Source: an uncultured Clostridia bacterium
GTDB lineage: Bacteria; Bacillota; Clostridia; Oscillospirales; Oscillospiraceae
Length of the DNA stretch: 10,738 bases
Direction of reading: 5' to 3'
Assembly: GCA_945946745.1 (NCBI GenBank)
Contig: CAMEWZ010000045.1
Span: 1 to 10,738 of the forward strand
The notes beneath the pieces are model-generated. The model searched no databases. It was not told the DNA's origin and was given only the letters and a program-made list of their open reading frames with translations. Of this stretch, positions 1 to 7,224 are shown piece after piece; position 1 is the first letter of the stretch, and each line of letters opens with the position of its first letter. The translations under genes and the position numbers were made by a program.

Positions 1-3000
1 GAGGGCGCCACCAAGGCTGACCTGGCCGCCTCCATTTTCCAGGCGGTGGTGAACCAGACCATCTCCGGTCTGGCTTGCGGAAAGCCCATCCGGGGCTGTG
101 TCGCCTTCCTGGGCGGGCCGCTGCACTTCTTGACAGAGCTGAAAGCGGCGTTTATCCGCACCTTGAAGCTGACGGAGGAAACCACGGTAGACCCGGAGAA
201 CTCCCACCTTTTTGCGGCCATGGGCGCGGCACTGGAAGCGACGGACGCGGAGGAAGTAGCCCTGGACAGTTTGGTGAACACGCTGGAACAGGGGGTCAAG
301 GCCTCCTTCGAAATGCCCCGGCTGGAGCCGCTGTTCCGAAACCAGGCGGAATACGAGGCCTTTTGCCGCCGCCACAGCCAGGCGGTGGTGAAAAAGGAGA
401 GTCTGGCGGATTACACCGGAAATTGTTACCTGGGCATCGACGCCGGTTCCACCACCACCAAGCTGGTGCTGATTGGGGAGAAGGGACAGCTGCTGTATTC
501 CTTCTACGCAGGCAACCAGGGCAATCCCATCCTCACCGCTCAGTTCGCCATCGGGGAACTGAAACGCCAGCTGCCCCCGGGGGCTAAGCTTGTCCGGGGC
601 TGCTCCACGGGCTACGGAGAATCCCTTTTAAAGGCAGCCTTTGCCCTGGACGAGGGGGTGGTGGAGACCATCGCCCACTGCACAGCCGCCTCCTTCTTTG
701 ACCCGGAGGTGGACTGCGTGCTGGATATCGGCGGCCAGGATATGAAGTGCATCAAGCTGAAAAACGGCACGGTGGACACCATTTTGCTCAACGAGGCCTG
801 TTCCTCCGGCTGCGGTTCGTTCATTGAAAATTTTGCCACCAGCCTAGGCTATACCGCCGAGGGCTTTGCCAAGGAGGCTTTATTGGCCAAAGCCCCGGTG
901 GATTTGGGCACCCGATGCACGGTGTTCATGAACTCCAACGTCAAGCAGGCCCAGAAGGAAGGGGCGACGGTGCCGGATATCTCCGCGGGTCTTGCCTATT
1001 CTGTCATCAAAAACGCCCTGTACAAGGTCATCAAGCTGGCATCGGCTGAGGATCTGGGAAGCCACATTGTGGTTCAGGGCGGCACCTTCCACAATCAGGC
1101 GGTGCTTCGGGCTTTGGAGAAAATCGCCGGAGTGGAGGTTACCTGCCCGGATATTTCCGGTTTGATGGGCGCCTTCGGCGCGGCGCTGGTGGCGAGAAGC
1201 CACTATACCGGCCAGGAGACCACCATGCTTTCCCTGGAGGATATGCTGCGCCTGAGCTACAAGACCAACTCCGTCCGCTGCGGCGGCTGCTCCAACCGCT
1301 GTATGCTCACCATCAACCAATTCTCAGGCGGCAGAAAGCACATCAGCGGCAACCGCTGTGAAAAAGGCGCGGGAGGAGCCGAAAAAGGGGAGAAGGCTCC
1401 CAACATGGTGCTCTACAAGCGCCAGCGGCTGTTCGACTACCCGCCGCTGGAGGAGGAGCAAGCGCCCCGGGGCACCATCGGCATTCCCCGAGTGCTGAAC
1501 ATGTACGAAAACTATCCCTTCTGGGCCACCTTTTTCAAAGCGCTGGGGTTCCGAGTGGTGTTGTCCCCCTTCTCTACACGGAAGATTTATGAGCAGGGCA
1601 TGGCCTCCATCCCTTCCGAGTCGGAGTGCTATCCCGCGAAGCTGTCCCATGGTCACGTGCAGTGGCTGATTGACCAGGGTGTCCGGGAGATTTTCCATCC
1701 CTGCGTGTTTTATGAGCACCAGGAGACTGAGAATGCCCAGAATCACTACAACTGTCCCATTGTGGTCTCCTACGCGGAGAACCTAAAAAACAACGTGGAG
1801 GAAATCGCGGACGGCAGCGTCCATTACATTCGTCCCTTTATCGCCTTGACCTCCGAGCAAACCGCTGCCGACCGGCTGGTGAAAACAGCCGCTGAGGAGT
1901 GGCAGATCCCGGAAAAGGAAGTACGCGCCGCCGTCCATGCGGCCTGGCAGGAGCAGCTGCAAGCCAAGGAGGATATCCGGCGGGAGGGCGCCCGGCTGCT
2001 GGCGGAAATGGAAACCAAGCAGGGCAGAGGAATCGTGCTGTGCGGCCGGCCCTATCACATCGATCCGGAGATCAACCACGGCATCCCGGAACTGATTGCC
2101 TCCTATGGTCTGACGGTGTTCACCGAGGACAGCCTGCCGCTGGATCCCCATGCGGAGCGGCCGCTGCGGGTGGTGGATCAGTGGGTGTATCACTCCCGGC
2201 TGTATTCCGCCGCGGAATTCGTGGCCAAGCGGAATGATTTGGAGCTGATCCAGCTGAATTCCTTTGGCTGCGGCTTGGATGCGGTGACCACCGACCAGGT
2301 GGCGGAGATCCTGGAAAAGAGCAACAAGCTCTATACTCTACTGAAAATTGATGAGGTAAACAACCTGGGCGCGGTGCGCATTCGCATCCGCAGTCTGCTG
2401 GCGGCCATGGATATGCGCCGGGAGAAGCAGATTCTGGCCCAGCCCGCTCCCCAGAAATACCAGCGGACGGAATTCACCCGTCAGATGCGCCAGGAGGGCT
2501 ACACCATCCTGGCACCCCAGATGAGCCCCATCCACTTTGAACTGGTGGAGCCGGTGCTGCGCAGACATGGCTACAATGTGGTTTTGCTGGACAATGACAA
2601 CCGGACGGCCATCGATACCGGGCTGAAATTTGTCAACAACGATGCCTGCTTCCCCTCCATCACCGTGGTGGGCCAGATCATGCAGGCCATCCTCTCCGGG
2701 AAATACGACACCGACCATCTGGCCGTCATGATGACCCAGACCGGCGGCTGCTGCCGGGCCAGCAACTATGTGGCCTTTATCCGGCGGGCGCTGGAAAAAG
2801 CGAATCTGGGACATATTCCCGTGATCTCTCTGAATTTCAACGGCATGGAGAAGAACGAGGGCTTCAGCATGACCGTGCCGCTGCTGCGGGATATCTTTGA
2901 GGCGGTGGTATATGGCGATCTGTTGATGCGCTGCCTGTACCGGGTACGGCCCTATGAGCTGACCAAGGGAAGCGCGGATGCCCTCCATGCCCGCTGGACG

Positions 3001-3711
3001 AAAAAGTGCGTTCAGGCGTTGACGGGCAAGCACTCCATGGGCTTGTACCGGCAGTATTGCCAGGAAATCGTCCGGGATTTTGATACCCTGCCGATCGATG
3101 AGTCGCTGCGTAAGCCCCGGGTGGGCGTGGTCGGCGAGATTTTGGTGAAGTACATGCCCCTGGCCAATAACCATCTGGTGGATTTGCTGGAACGGGAAGG
3201 CGCCGAGGCGGTGGTGCCGGATCTGATGGACTTTATGAATTACTGCTTATATAACGGGAAATATAAAGCCGAGTTCCTGGGTGCGAAAAAATCCGGCGCC
3301 ATGGCGGCGGAGGTGGCGGTGAAGCTGATCCGGCTTCTGCGCCGGCCTGCCATCGAGGCGCTGGAAAAGAGTGAACGGTTCGAGGCGCCACTCCCCATTG
3401 AGGAGCTGGCCGAGATGACCAAGCCCTTCCTGTCCCTGGGCAACCAGTATGGCGAGGGTTGGTTCCTAACGGGAGAGATGGTGGAGCTGATCCAATCCGG
3501 GGTGCCCAATATCGTCTGTATCCAGCCCTTTGCGTGCCTGCCCAATCATGTGGTGGGCAAGGGCGTCATGAAAGCGCTGAAGCGGGAATATCCCCAGGCC
3601 AACATCGCGGCGGTGGACTATGACCCCGGCGCATCGGAGGTCAACCAGCTCAACCGGATCAAATTGATGCTCTCTGCCGCGAAAGCGTCTCTCTGCGCGG
3701 CAGCAGAATAA
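1..3711 (+). CDS. Giant acyl-CoA dehydratase activase-type fusion protein (BcrAD/BadFG ATPase repeats + DUF2229 + dehydratase-like C-terminus), 5'-truncated by the window
   Basis: The frame is open from base 1, so the GTG at 46 is not the real start; 1236 codons are visible and the family usually has about 1400 residues, so roughly 200 N-terminal residues are missing. Numbering from the first codon in the window, residues 1-80 are the tail of a first ATPase module. Residues 143-400 are a second, complete ASKHA-type ATPase: GIDAGSTTTK (145-154), DIGGQDMK (242-249), NEACSSGCGSF (264-274), GTRCTVF (Cys306) and VVQGGTF (357-363). Cys267 and Cys306 match the two cysteines that hold the [4Fe-4S] cluster between subunits in HgdC-type activases. 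A cysteine cluster follows (C427, C430, C434, C453), then a DUF2229 region (GIPRVLN at 494, SESECYP with C543). The C-terminal part has NNDACFPS, GGCCRASNY and QPFACLPN (C1179), as in the COG3580/COG3581 families. The known family role is ATP-driven low-potential electron transfer to a radical dehydratase or reductase; the substrate here is unknown. The protein should be cytoplasmic and oxygen-sensitive. Confidence 0.9.
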   Translation, partial: EGATKADLAASIFQAVVNQTISGLACGKPIRGCVAFLGGPLHFLTELKAAFIRTLKLTEETTVDPENSHLFAAMGAALEATDAEEVALDSLVNTLEQGVKASFEMPRLEPLFRNQAEYEAFCRRHSQAVVKKESLADYTGNCYLGIDAGSTTTKLVLIGEKGQLLYSFYAGNQGNPILTAQFAIGELKRQLPPGAKLVRGCSTGYGESLLKAAFALDEGVVETIAHCTAASFFDPEVDCVLDIGGQDMKCIKLKNGTVDTILLNEACSSGCGSFIENFATSLGYTAEGFAKEALLAKAPVDLGTRCTVFMNSNVKQAQKEGATVPDISAGLAYSVIKNALYKVIKLASAEDLGSHIVVQGGTFHNQAVLRALEKIAGVEVTCPDISGLMGAFGAALVARSHYTGQETTMLSLEDMLRLSYKTNSVRCGGCSNRCMLTINQFSGGRKHISGNRCEKGAGGAEKGEKAPNMVLYKRQRLFDYPPLEEEQAPRGTIGIPRVLNMYENYPFWATFFKALGFRVVLSPFSTRKIYEQGMASIPSESECYPAKLSHGHVQWLIDQGVREIFHPCVFYEHQETENAQNHYNCPIVVSYAENLKNNVEEIADGSVHYIRPFIALTSEQTAADRLVKTAAEEWQIPEKEVRAAVHAAWQEQLQAKEDIRREGARLLAEMETKQGRGIVLCGRPYHIDPEINHGIPELIASYGLTVFTEDSLPLDPHAERPLRVVDQWVYHSRLYSAAEFVAKRNDLELIQLNSFGCGLDAVTTDQVAEILEKSNKLYTLLKIDEVNNLGAVRIRIRSLLAAMDMRREKQILAQPAPQKYQRTEFTRQMRQEGYTILAPQMSPIHFELVEPVLRRHGYNVVLLDNDNRTAIDTGLKFVNNDACFPSITVVGQIMQAILSGKYDTDHLAVMMTQTGGCCRASNYVAFIRRALEKANLGHIPVISLNFNGMEKNEGFSMTVPLLRDIFEAVVYGDLLMRCLYRVRPYELTKGSADALHARWTKKCVQALTGKHSMGLYRQYCQEIVRDFDTLPIDESLRKPRVGVVGEILVKYMPLANNHLVDLLEREGAEAVVPDLMDFMNYCLYNGKYKAEFLGAKKSGAMAAEVAVKLIRLLRRPAIEALEKSERFEAPLPIEELAEMTKPFLSLGNQYGEGWFLTGEMVELIQSGVPNIVCIQPFACLPNHVVGKGVMKALKREYPQANIAAVDYDPGASEVNQLNRIKLMLSAAKASLCAAAE

Positions 3712-3769
3712 ACAAATGTGCATATCCGCTTTCCGCAGCAAAAGGGGAATCTTGTTAATTAGCACCGTA

Positions 3770-3896
3770 CCCCTTGCCTCTCCCTCTGGGAGAGGTGGCA
3801 GCCGTTAGGCTGACGGAGAGGGCGACGGGGCGCTTCATTGCCCTCTCAGTCACGGCCAAAGACCGTGCCAGCTCTCCCAAAGGGAGAGCCAAGGGG
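3770..3896. repeat. Composite inverted-repeat element (MITE/REP-like intergenic palindrome)
   Basis: Left arm 3770-3822 and right arm 3841-3896 are imperfect inverted copies of each other, separated by an 18-base spacer. Reading both arms inward, the first 31 bases match at 28 positions and the last 12 match at 11. Each arm also folds on itself twice. An outer hairpin is CTCTCCC/GGGAGAG-like in both arms. An inner 5-bp hairpin is CAGCC/GGCTG in the left arm and CACGG/CCGTG in the right arm. There is no coding capacity, and no target-site duplication is evident. From memory, related GAGAGG/CCTCTC palindromes are scattered through intergenic regions of Ruminococcaceae genomes; this was not checked. 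How it moves or what it does is unknown. Confidence 0.8.
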
Positions 3897-3960
3897 GCTT
3901 CATTCGATAAAAAACAATGCACCTAACGAAAGTCGATAAGCACATAACCAACTATACCAG

Positions 3961-3989
3961 CGGGAGCCGATGCCGCGCATCGGCTCCCG
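3961..3989 (+). terminator. GC-rich hairpin, possible terminator of the activase gene
   Basis: A perfect 12-bp stem (CGGGAGCCGATG at 3961-3972 with its complement at 3978-3989) closes a 5-base loop. The sequence after it on the + strand is pyrimidine- and T-rich (GTTTGTTTCCTTTTCTC), but the T-run starts about 10 bases after the stem, so it is not a textbook terminator. On the - strand no T-run follows. It sits 249 bases after the activase stop and just before the next promoter, where an end-of-unit signal is expected. Confidence 0.45.
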
Positions 3990-4022
3990 TAATGCTCGTT
4001 TGTTTCCTTTTCTCTCAGTCCC

Positions 4023-4050
4023 TTGACGAAGAAGAAAACTGTGGTATAAT
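4023..4050 (+). promoter_or_regulatory. Sigma-A promoter of the DMT/DUF2238 operon
   Basis: The -35 box is TTGACG (4023-4028, one mismatch) and the -10 box is a perfect TATAAT (4045-4050), with a 16-bp spacer. Transcription should start near 4057, giving a very short leader of about 17 bases that contains the AGGAGGT ribosome binding site (4060-4066). There is no room for a riboswitch or attenuator. No operator-like repeat overlaps the boxes. Confidence 0.85.
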
Positions 4051-4073
4051 GTAGAAAAAAGGAGGTATGGAGT

Positions 4074-4487
4074 ATGTGGTTTGTTTTCGCGCTGCTGTCA
4101 GCGGTCTTTGCCGCGCTGACTTCCATTCTGGCGAAAATCGGCATTGATGGTGTCAATTCCAATTTGGCCACCGCGCTGCGGACGGTGGTGGTATTGGGGA
4201 TGGCCTGGGGAATGGTGTTTCTGACCGGAAGTCAGAATGGCATTTCCTCCATCAGCCGCAAAAGCTGGCTGTTTCTCATTTTGTCGGGTCTTGCCACCGG
4301 CGCGTCCTGGCTTTGCTATTACCGGGCGCTGCAAATCGGCCAGGCCAGCAAGGTGGTTCCGGTGGATAAGCTGAGCGTGGTGATCACGCTGATTCTGGCC
4401 TTTGTGTTTTTGCGGGAAAAAATCACCGTGAAATCGGCGCTGGGCTGTGTGCTGATCGGGGCGGGGACGCTGCTGATGGTGCTGTAA
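4074..4487 (+). CDS. Half-size EamA/DMT-family membrane transporter
   Basis: This 137-residue hydrophobic protein corresponds to a single EamA (PF00892) unit rather than the usual tandem pair of about 300 residues. It resembles the short bacterial members of the drug/metabolite transporter superfamily, which probably work as dimers. Hydrophobic segments lie at about 2-20, 32-51, 63-85, 97-114 and 118-136. The segment WLCYYRALQIGQASKVVPVD and the following DKLS (98-101), before the fourth helix, are typical of the family, as is the FLREKIT turn before the last helix. The ATG at 4074 is 7 bases after a strong AGGAGGT; the ATG at 4067 touches the ribosome binding site and is rejected. It is the first gene of a two-gene operon. 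Substrate unknown; small metabolite or cation export is the general family role. Confidence 0.88.
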   Translation: MWFVFALLSAVFAALTSILAKIGIDGVNSNLATALRTVVVLGMAWGMVFLTGSQNGISSISRKSWLFLILSGLATGASWLCYYRALQIGQASKVVPVDKLSVVITLILAFVFLREKITVKSALGCVLIGAGTLLMVL

Positions 4488-4509
4488 CAAGCGAAAGGGG
4501 AGGCTTTTC

Positions 4510-5325
4510 ATGAAGAAAAAGGAGAGGAAACAGTCGTTTCACCGGGTTTTGTACAGCAATAAGACGACGCTGACTGTGTATCTGATTTTGCGGGCGCTGG
4601 TGATCCTGGCTTTGATTCGCGGCATCTTCCGCCAGGAATATAACAGTGTATTCCTGTGCGGCCTGTCGCTGGTATTGATGACGCTGCCCAGTGTGATTTC
4701 CAAAAAGCTGGAGATTGAACTGCCCAGCGCGCTGGAGATCATCATTCTGCTGTTTATCTTCGCGGCGGAAATTCTGGGAGAAATCAACAGCTTCTATGTC
4801 CGGGTTCCCCATTGGGATACCATGCTGCACACCATCAACGGCTTTTTGTGCGCTGCCATTGGCTTTGCTCTGGTGGACATGCTGAACCGGAATGAGAAAT
4901 TTTCCATCCAGCTGTCCCCCCTGTACTTGGCCATTGCGGCTTTCTGCTTCTCCATGACCATCGGCGTGCTGTGGGAGTTCTTTGAATTCAGCGGCGATTA
5001 CCTGCTGGGAATGGATATGCAGAAGGATACGGTGATCCATGCCATCCATTCCGTGAATTTCGATCCCACCATGACCAACACGGTGGTTCATGTCCGGGAC
5101 ATCGCGGAGACCATCGTGGTTCACTCCGACGGCACCCAGCAGACGCTGGGGCTGGGCGGCTACCTGGATGTGGGCCTGTACGATACCATGAAGGATTTGT
5201 TTGTGAACCTCATCGGCGCAACGGTGTTCTCCATCATTGGTTTCTTCTACGTCAAGCAGAAGGGAAAGGGCAAGGTTGCCCCCAATTTCATTCCCCAGGT
5301 TCTCCAACAGAAAAATAAGCCATAA
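4510..5325 (+). CDS. DUF2238 (YjdF-like) integral membrane protein
   Basis: The protein has 271 residues, with a lysine-rich cytoplasmic start and six likely membrane segments at about 20-38, 45-62, 73-92, 107-125, 137-156 and 231-248. Conserved-looking motifs of the DUF2238/YjdF family (PF09997) are WDTMLH (102-107) followed by GF near 111, IGVLWEFFEF (151-160) and YDTMKDL (224-230). Acidic and histidine residues sit at membrane edges, which would suit metal binding or a catalytic site, but the function of this family is unknown to me. A roughly 70-residue loop (161-230) separates helices 5 and 6. The start follows AGGGGAGG with 6 bases spacing and lies 22 bases after the preceding stop, so the two genes are almost certainly co-transcribed. 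Its stop codon lies inside the terminator palindrome. The family assignment is from remembered motifs. Confidence 0.82.
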   Translation: MKKKERKQSFHRVLYSNKTTLTVYLILRALVILALIRGIFRQEYNSVFLCGLSLVLMTLPSVISKKLEIELPSALEIIILLFIFAAEILGEINSFYVRVPHWDTMLHTINGFLCAAIGFALVDMLNRNEKFSIQLSPLYLAIAAFCFSMTIGVLWEFFEFSGDYLLGMDMQKDTVIHAIHSVNFDPTMTNTVVHVRDIAETIVVHSDGTQQTLGLGGYLDVGLYDTMKDLFVNLIGATVFSIIGFFYVKQKGKGKVAPNFIPQVLQQKNKP

Positions 5326-5361
5326 AAAACACGCGGGAGCGCTCCCGCGTGTTTTTTATGG
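5320..5361. terminator. Bidirectional terminator, perfect 42-bp palindrome
   Basis: Bases 5320-5340 and 5341-5361 are exact reverse complements with no spacer. A GC-rich core (ACGCGGGAGC and its complement) is flanked by A6 on the left and T6 on the right, so either strand gives a stem followed by a U-run. It serves the DUF2238 gene on the + strand, whose TAA stop (5323-5325) is inside it, and can back up the convergent LRR gene on the - strand. Confidence 0.92.
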
Positions 5362-5400
5362 TTCTGCCGCCTTGGACAACCTTTTGGCGGATACAGGGCT

Positions 5401-5430
5401 AAAATTGGCGGCACCCGGTTGGGTGCCGCC
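5401..5430 (-). terminator. Terminator hairpin of the LRR gene
   Basis: A 10-bp perfect stem GGCGGCACCC / GGGTGCCGCC (5407-5416 with 5421-5430) with a 4-base loop starts 6 bases after the LRR stop on the - strand. It is followed on that strand by AATTTTAG, a weak U-tract. Together with the palindrome at 5320-5361 it gives the LRR gene two successive stop signals. Confidence 0.7.
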
Positions 5431-5436
5431 ATGGAC

Positions 5437-7161
5437 TTATTCTTTCACGGTGGGATCGTAGTTGACGATGATATCGTGCTCCCGCAGAGCGGAGACATCC
5501 GCGATCTTATTGCCGAATACGTTGACCTGCACCAGGCAGTAGCAATTGGCCAAGGCATCGATGTTGGTCAGCACATTGTAGTCCATATACACATAGGTCA
5601 GAGACTGCATCTTTTGCAGGACATTGATATCGGACAGGGCGTTGTAGGAGCCATCGATGGTTTGCAGCGCGCAGCCATCGGGCCATTCGGGCAGCGCCTC
5701 GATTTTGTTGGAGGAGAAATTGAAGGCTTCCAGCTTGGTCAGAGACGCCAGACTGGAGATATCGGTGATATCATTGCTGCCGATGTTCAAACTGGTCAGC
5801 CCGGTGCAGCCAGCCAGGCTGGACACGTCGGTCAACGCGTTACTTTCTACGCTGAGGTACGTCAGCAGCGGCAGATTGGTTACACCGTTCAGACTGGTCA
5901 GCTGGTTATTTCCGGCGTCCAGCCAGTTCAGACGCGCGCATCCGGCCAGGGGTGACAGATTGCTCACTTGATTGAAGCTGAGATTCAAGGTTTCCAGGCT
6001 GGCAAGACCGCCCAAAGCGCTCACATCGTTGACGGCATTGTGCTGGAGGTACAGCTCCTTGAGGTGCTCCATGGGGGACAGGGCCTCCAGATTACGAACG
6101 GTGTTGCTGCTGAGATCCAGGTACGTCAGATTGTTGGCGCCAGCCAGGGAGTCGATGGTGCTCAGACTGCAATCCGCCAGCGTCAAGCTGGTCAGCGCAG
6201 GCAGAGAAGCCAGAATGGACAGATCCGCAGAGGGGAAGCGGCAGCCGCTTAAATCCAAGGTATTCAGCTTGCTGAGACCGGACAGGCAGGTTAGGCTATC
6301 CAGGGGGCGGTTCTGGAGGGTAAGCTTTTCCAGATACGGCAGCAGTTCCAGATCGCTGAAGGTGGTTGCCCCGTCGGGAACGGTGAAGGTCTGAATCGAC
6401 CAGAGCTGGTTGGTATAGACTACAGCATCCTGGCTGACGCCGATCAGCTCCCGCAGGGCGGCTTCCATAGCGGCATCCACGAAGCTGACCTCCTCAATAA
6501 CGCCGGTGATGGTGTAGCCCAGGACGGACAGCGGGCTGACCAGTCCGGATTTGCTCACGCCAATGGCATAGATGGAGGACTCTCCGGCAGGCAGAGAAAT
6601 GGCGGATTCGTAGACAGAACCGGCGATGGAGGGATAGTCGCCGTCAACGGTGTAGAATATCGTGTCGGCGGTGGAGGAAAGCTGCACGTCGATATACTGG
6701 CTGTAATAGCCGGCGGCATGGTCGCTCTCCGGGGCAGTGGGGCGCTGGGCGTCAATCTCCGCCTTGATGGCAGAATTTGGAATGTTGTCCAGCAGATTGA
6801 CCGCGTCCAGCAGCTTGTCCTGCTCCACATAGACTTGACTTAAGGCGGTGTACAGCTCCACAGTGGGTTGGCTGTAGATGGCTTTTGTCAAGGCAACCTC
6901 GGCTTTGGTGTAGTTGCCGGTTTTTTTGTACTGGTTGGCAAGCTCGATGGCCACATTTTCGTCGTGGCCGGAGAAATCGTAGGCCAGGTCATAGAACCAG
7001 GAGGACAGGCGGGAATTGCCGTGGAGATCCTGAAACCGTGCCTGCCCCAGCAGCGTATCCCGGGTAAACGCTCGGTCATACACAAACAGGTACCACACGA
7101 CGCTGACGCCAATCAACACCGCCAGCAGGGTGGACACCAAAATTTTTGTCGCTTTTTTCAT
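5437..7161 (-). CDS. Membrane-anchored TPR/chitobiase-C-like/leucine-rich-repeat protein
   Basis: The protein has 574 residues starting MKKATK. A longer in-frame start at 7230 is rejected because it lies upstream of the promoter -35 box, and ATG 7161 has its own GGAGA site. Residues 7-28 form one hydrophobic segment after basic residues with no obvious cleavage site, so a signal anchor with the C-terminus outside is likely. Residues 66-128 look like TPR-type helices (NQYKKTGNYTKAEVALTKAI). Residues 150-212 fit the chitobiase/hexosaminidase C-terminal-like beta domain (TIFYTVDGDYPS, GSVYESAISLPAGESSIYAI). From residue 277 to the end there are 13 leucine-rich repeats, nearly all 22 residues long (pattern LxxLxLxxNxLxxLxxLxxLxx), as in internalin/SDS22-type proteins. 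No LPXTG or SLH motif is present. The likely role is cell-surface binding or scaffold; ligand unknown. It is a single-gene unit with its own promoter and terminators. Confidence 0.88.
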   Translation of the reverse strand: MKKATKILVSTLLAVLIGVSVVWYLFVYDRAFTRDTLLGQARFQDLHGNSRLSSWFYDLAYDFSGHDENVAIELANQYKKTGNYTKAEVALTKAIYSQPTVELYTALSQVYVEQDKLLDAVNLLDNIPNSAIKAEIDAQRPTAPESDHAAGYYSQYIDVQLSSTADTIFYTVDGDYPSIAGSVYESAISLPAGESSIYAIGVSKSGLVSPLSVLGYTITGVIEEVSFVDAAMEAALRELIGVSQDAVVYTNQLWSIQTFTVPDGATTFSDLELLPYLEKLTLQNRPLDSLTCLSGLSKLNTLDLSGCRFPSADLSILASLPALTSLTLADCSLSTIDSLAGANNLTYLDLSSNTVRNLEALSPMEHLKELYLQHNAVNDVSALGGLASLETLNLSFNQVSNLSPLAGCARLNWLDAGNNQLTSLNGVTNLPLLTYLSVESNALTDVSSLAGCTGLTSLNIGSNDITDISSLASLTKLEAFNFSSNKIEALPEWPDGCALQTIDGSYNALSDINVLQKMQSLTYVYMDYNVLTNIDALANCYCLVQVNVFGNKIADVSALREHDIIVNYDPTVKE

Positions 7162-7169
7162 AGGAAATA

Positions 7170-7174
7170 TCTCC
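7170..7174 (-). promoter_or_regulatory. Ribosome binding site that fixes the LRR start
   Basis: GGAGA on the - strand lies 8 bases before the ATG at 7161. This supports MKKATK as the N-terminus instead of the start 23 codons upstream, which would lie outside the predicted transcript. Confidence 0.75.
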
Positions 7175-7195
7175 GTTTCGAGAAAATCACACTGA

Positions 7196-7224
7196 ATTAT
7201 ACAACATATGCCGCATAAAGTCAA
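7196..7224 (-). promoter_or_regulatory. Sigma-A promoter of the LRR gene
   Basis: On the - strand, TTGACT (7224-7219) and a perfect TATAAT (7201-7196) are separated by 17 bp. Transcription should begin near 7189, giving a leader of about 28 bases. No operator repeat is evident. Confidence 0.88.

Larger units (their letters stand above)
3712..4073. other. 362-base intergenic region
   Basis: No credible gene lies here; the only reading frame reaching in is a shadow of the gene at 4074. The stretch holds, in order, about 58 bases with no terminator directly after the activase stop, a composite inverted repeat (3770-3896), about 60 AT-rich bases with nothing recognisable, a GC-rich hairpin (3961-3989), a pyrimidine-rich stretch, and a sigma-A promoter plus ribosome binding site for the next gene. 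Confidence 0.85.

Noticed and set aside
46..48. GTG as the start of the activase gene
   Set aside because: The frame stays open to base 1 and the upstream codons continue the first ATPase module, so the gene begins outside the window.
2338..3174. 278-codon open frame on the - strand inside the activase gene
   Set aside because: Antisense shadow of conserved coding sequence, with low-complexity His/Gln/Leu composition and no recognisable motif.
3770..3896. Regular hairpins read as a CRISPR fragment
   Set aside because: There are only two copies, in opposite orientation, without a set of equal spacers, and no cas gene is present; it is a palindromic repeat element.
4051..4073. Riboswitch or attenuator ahead of the DMT operon
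   Set aside because: The predicted leader is only about 17 bases and is taken up by the ribosome binding site.
4423..5307. 294-codon open frame on the - strand opposite the DUF2238 gene
   Set aside because: It covers a well-supported membrane protein gene with its own ribosome binding site and terminator; its composition is rich in Gln/His/Asn as expected of a shadow.
5419..5955. 178-codon + strand frame with repeated GQ/GD-like spacing
   Set aside because: The periodicity is the antisense image of the 22-residue leucine-rich repeats on the - strand, not a separate repeat protein.
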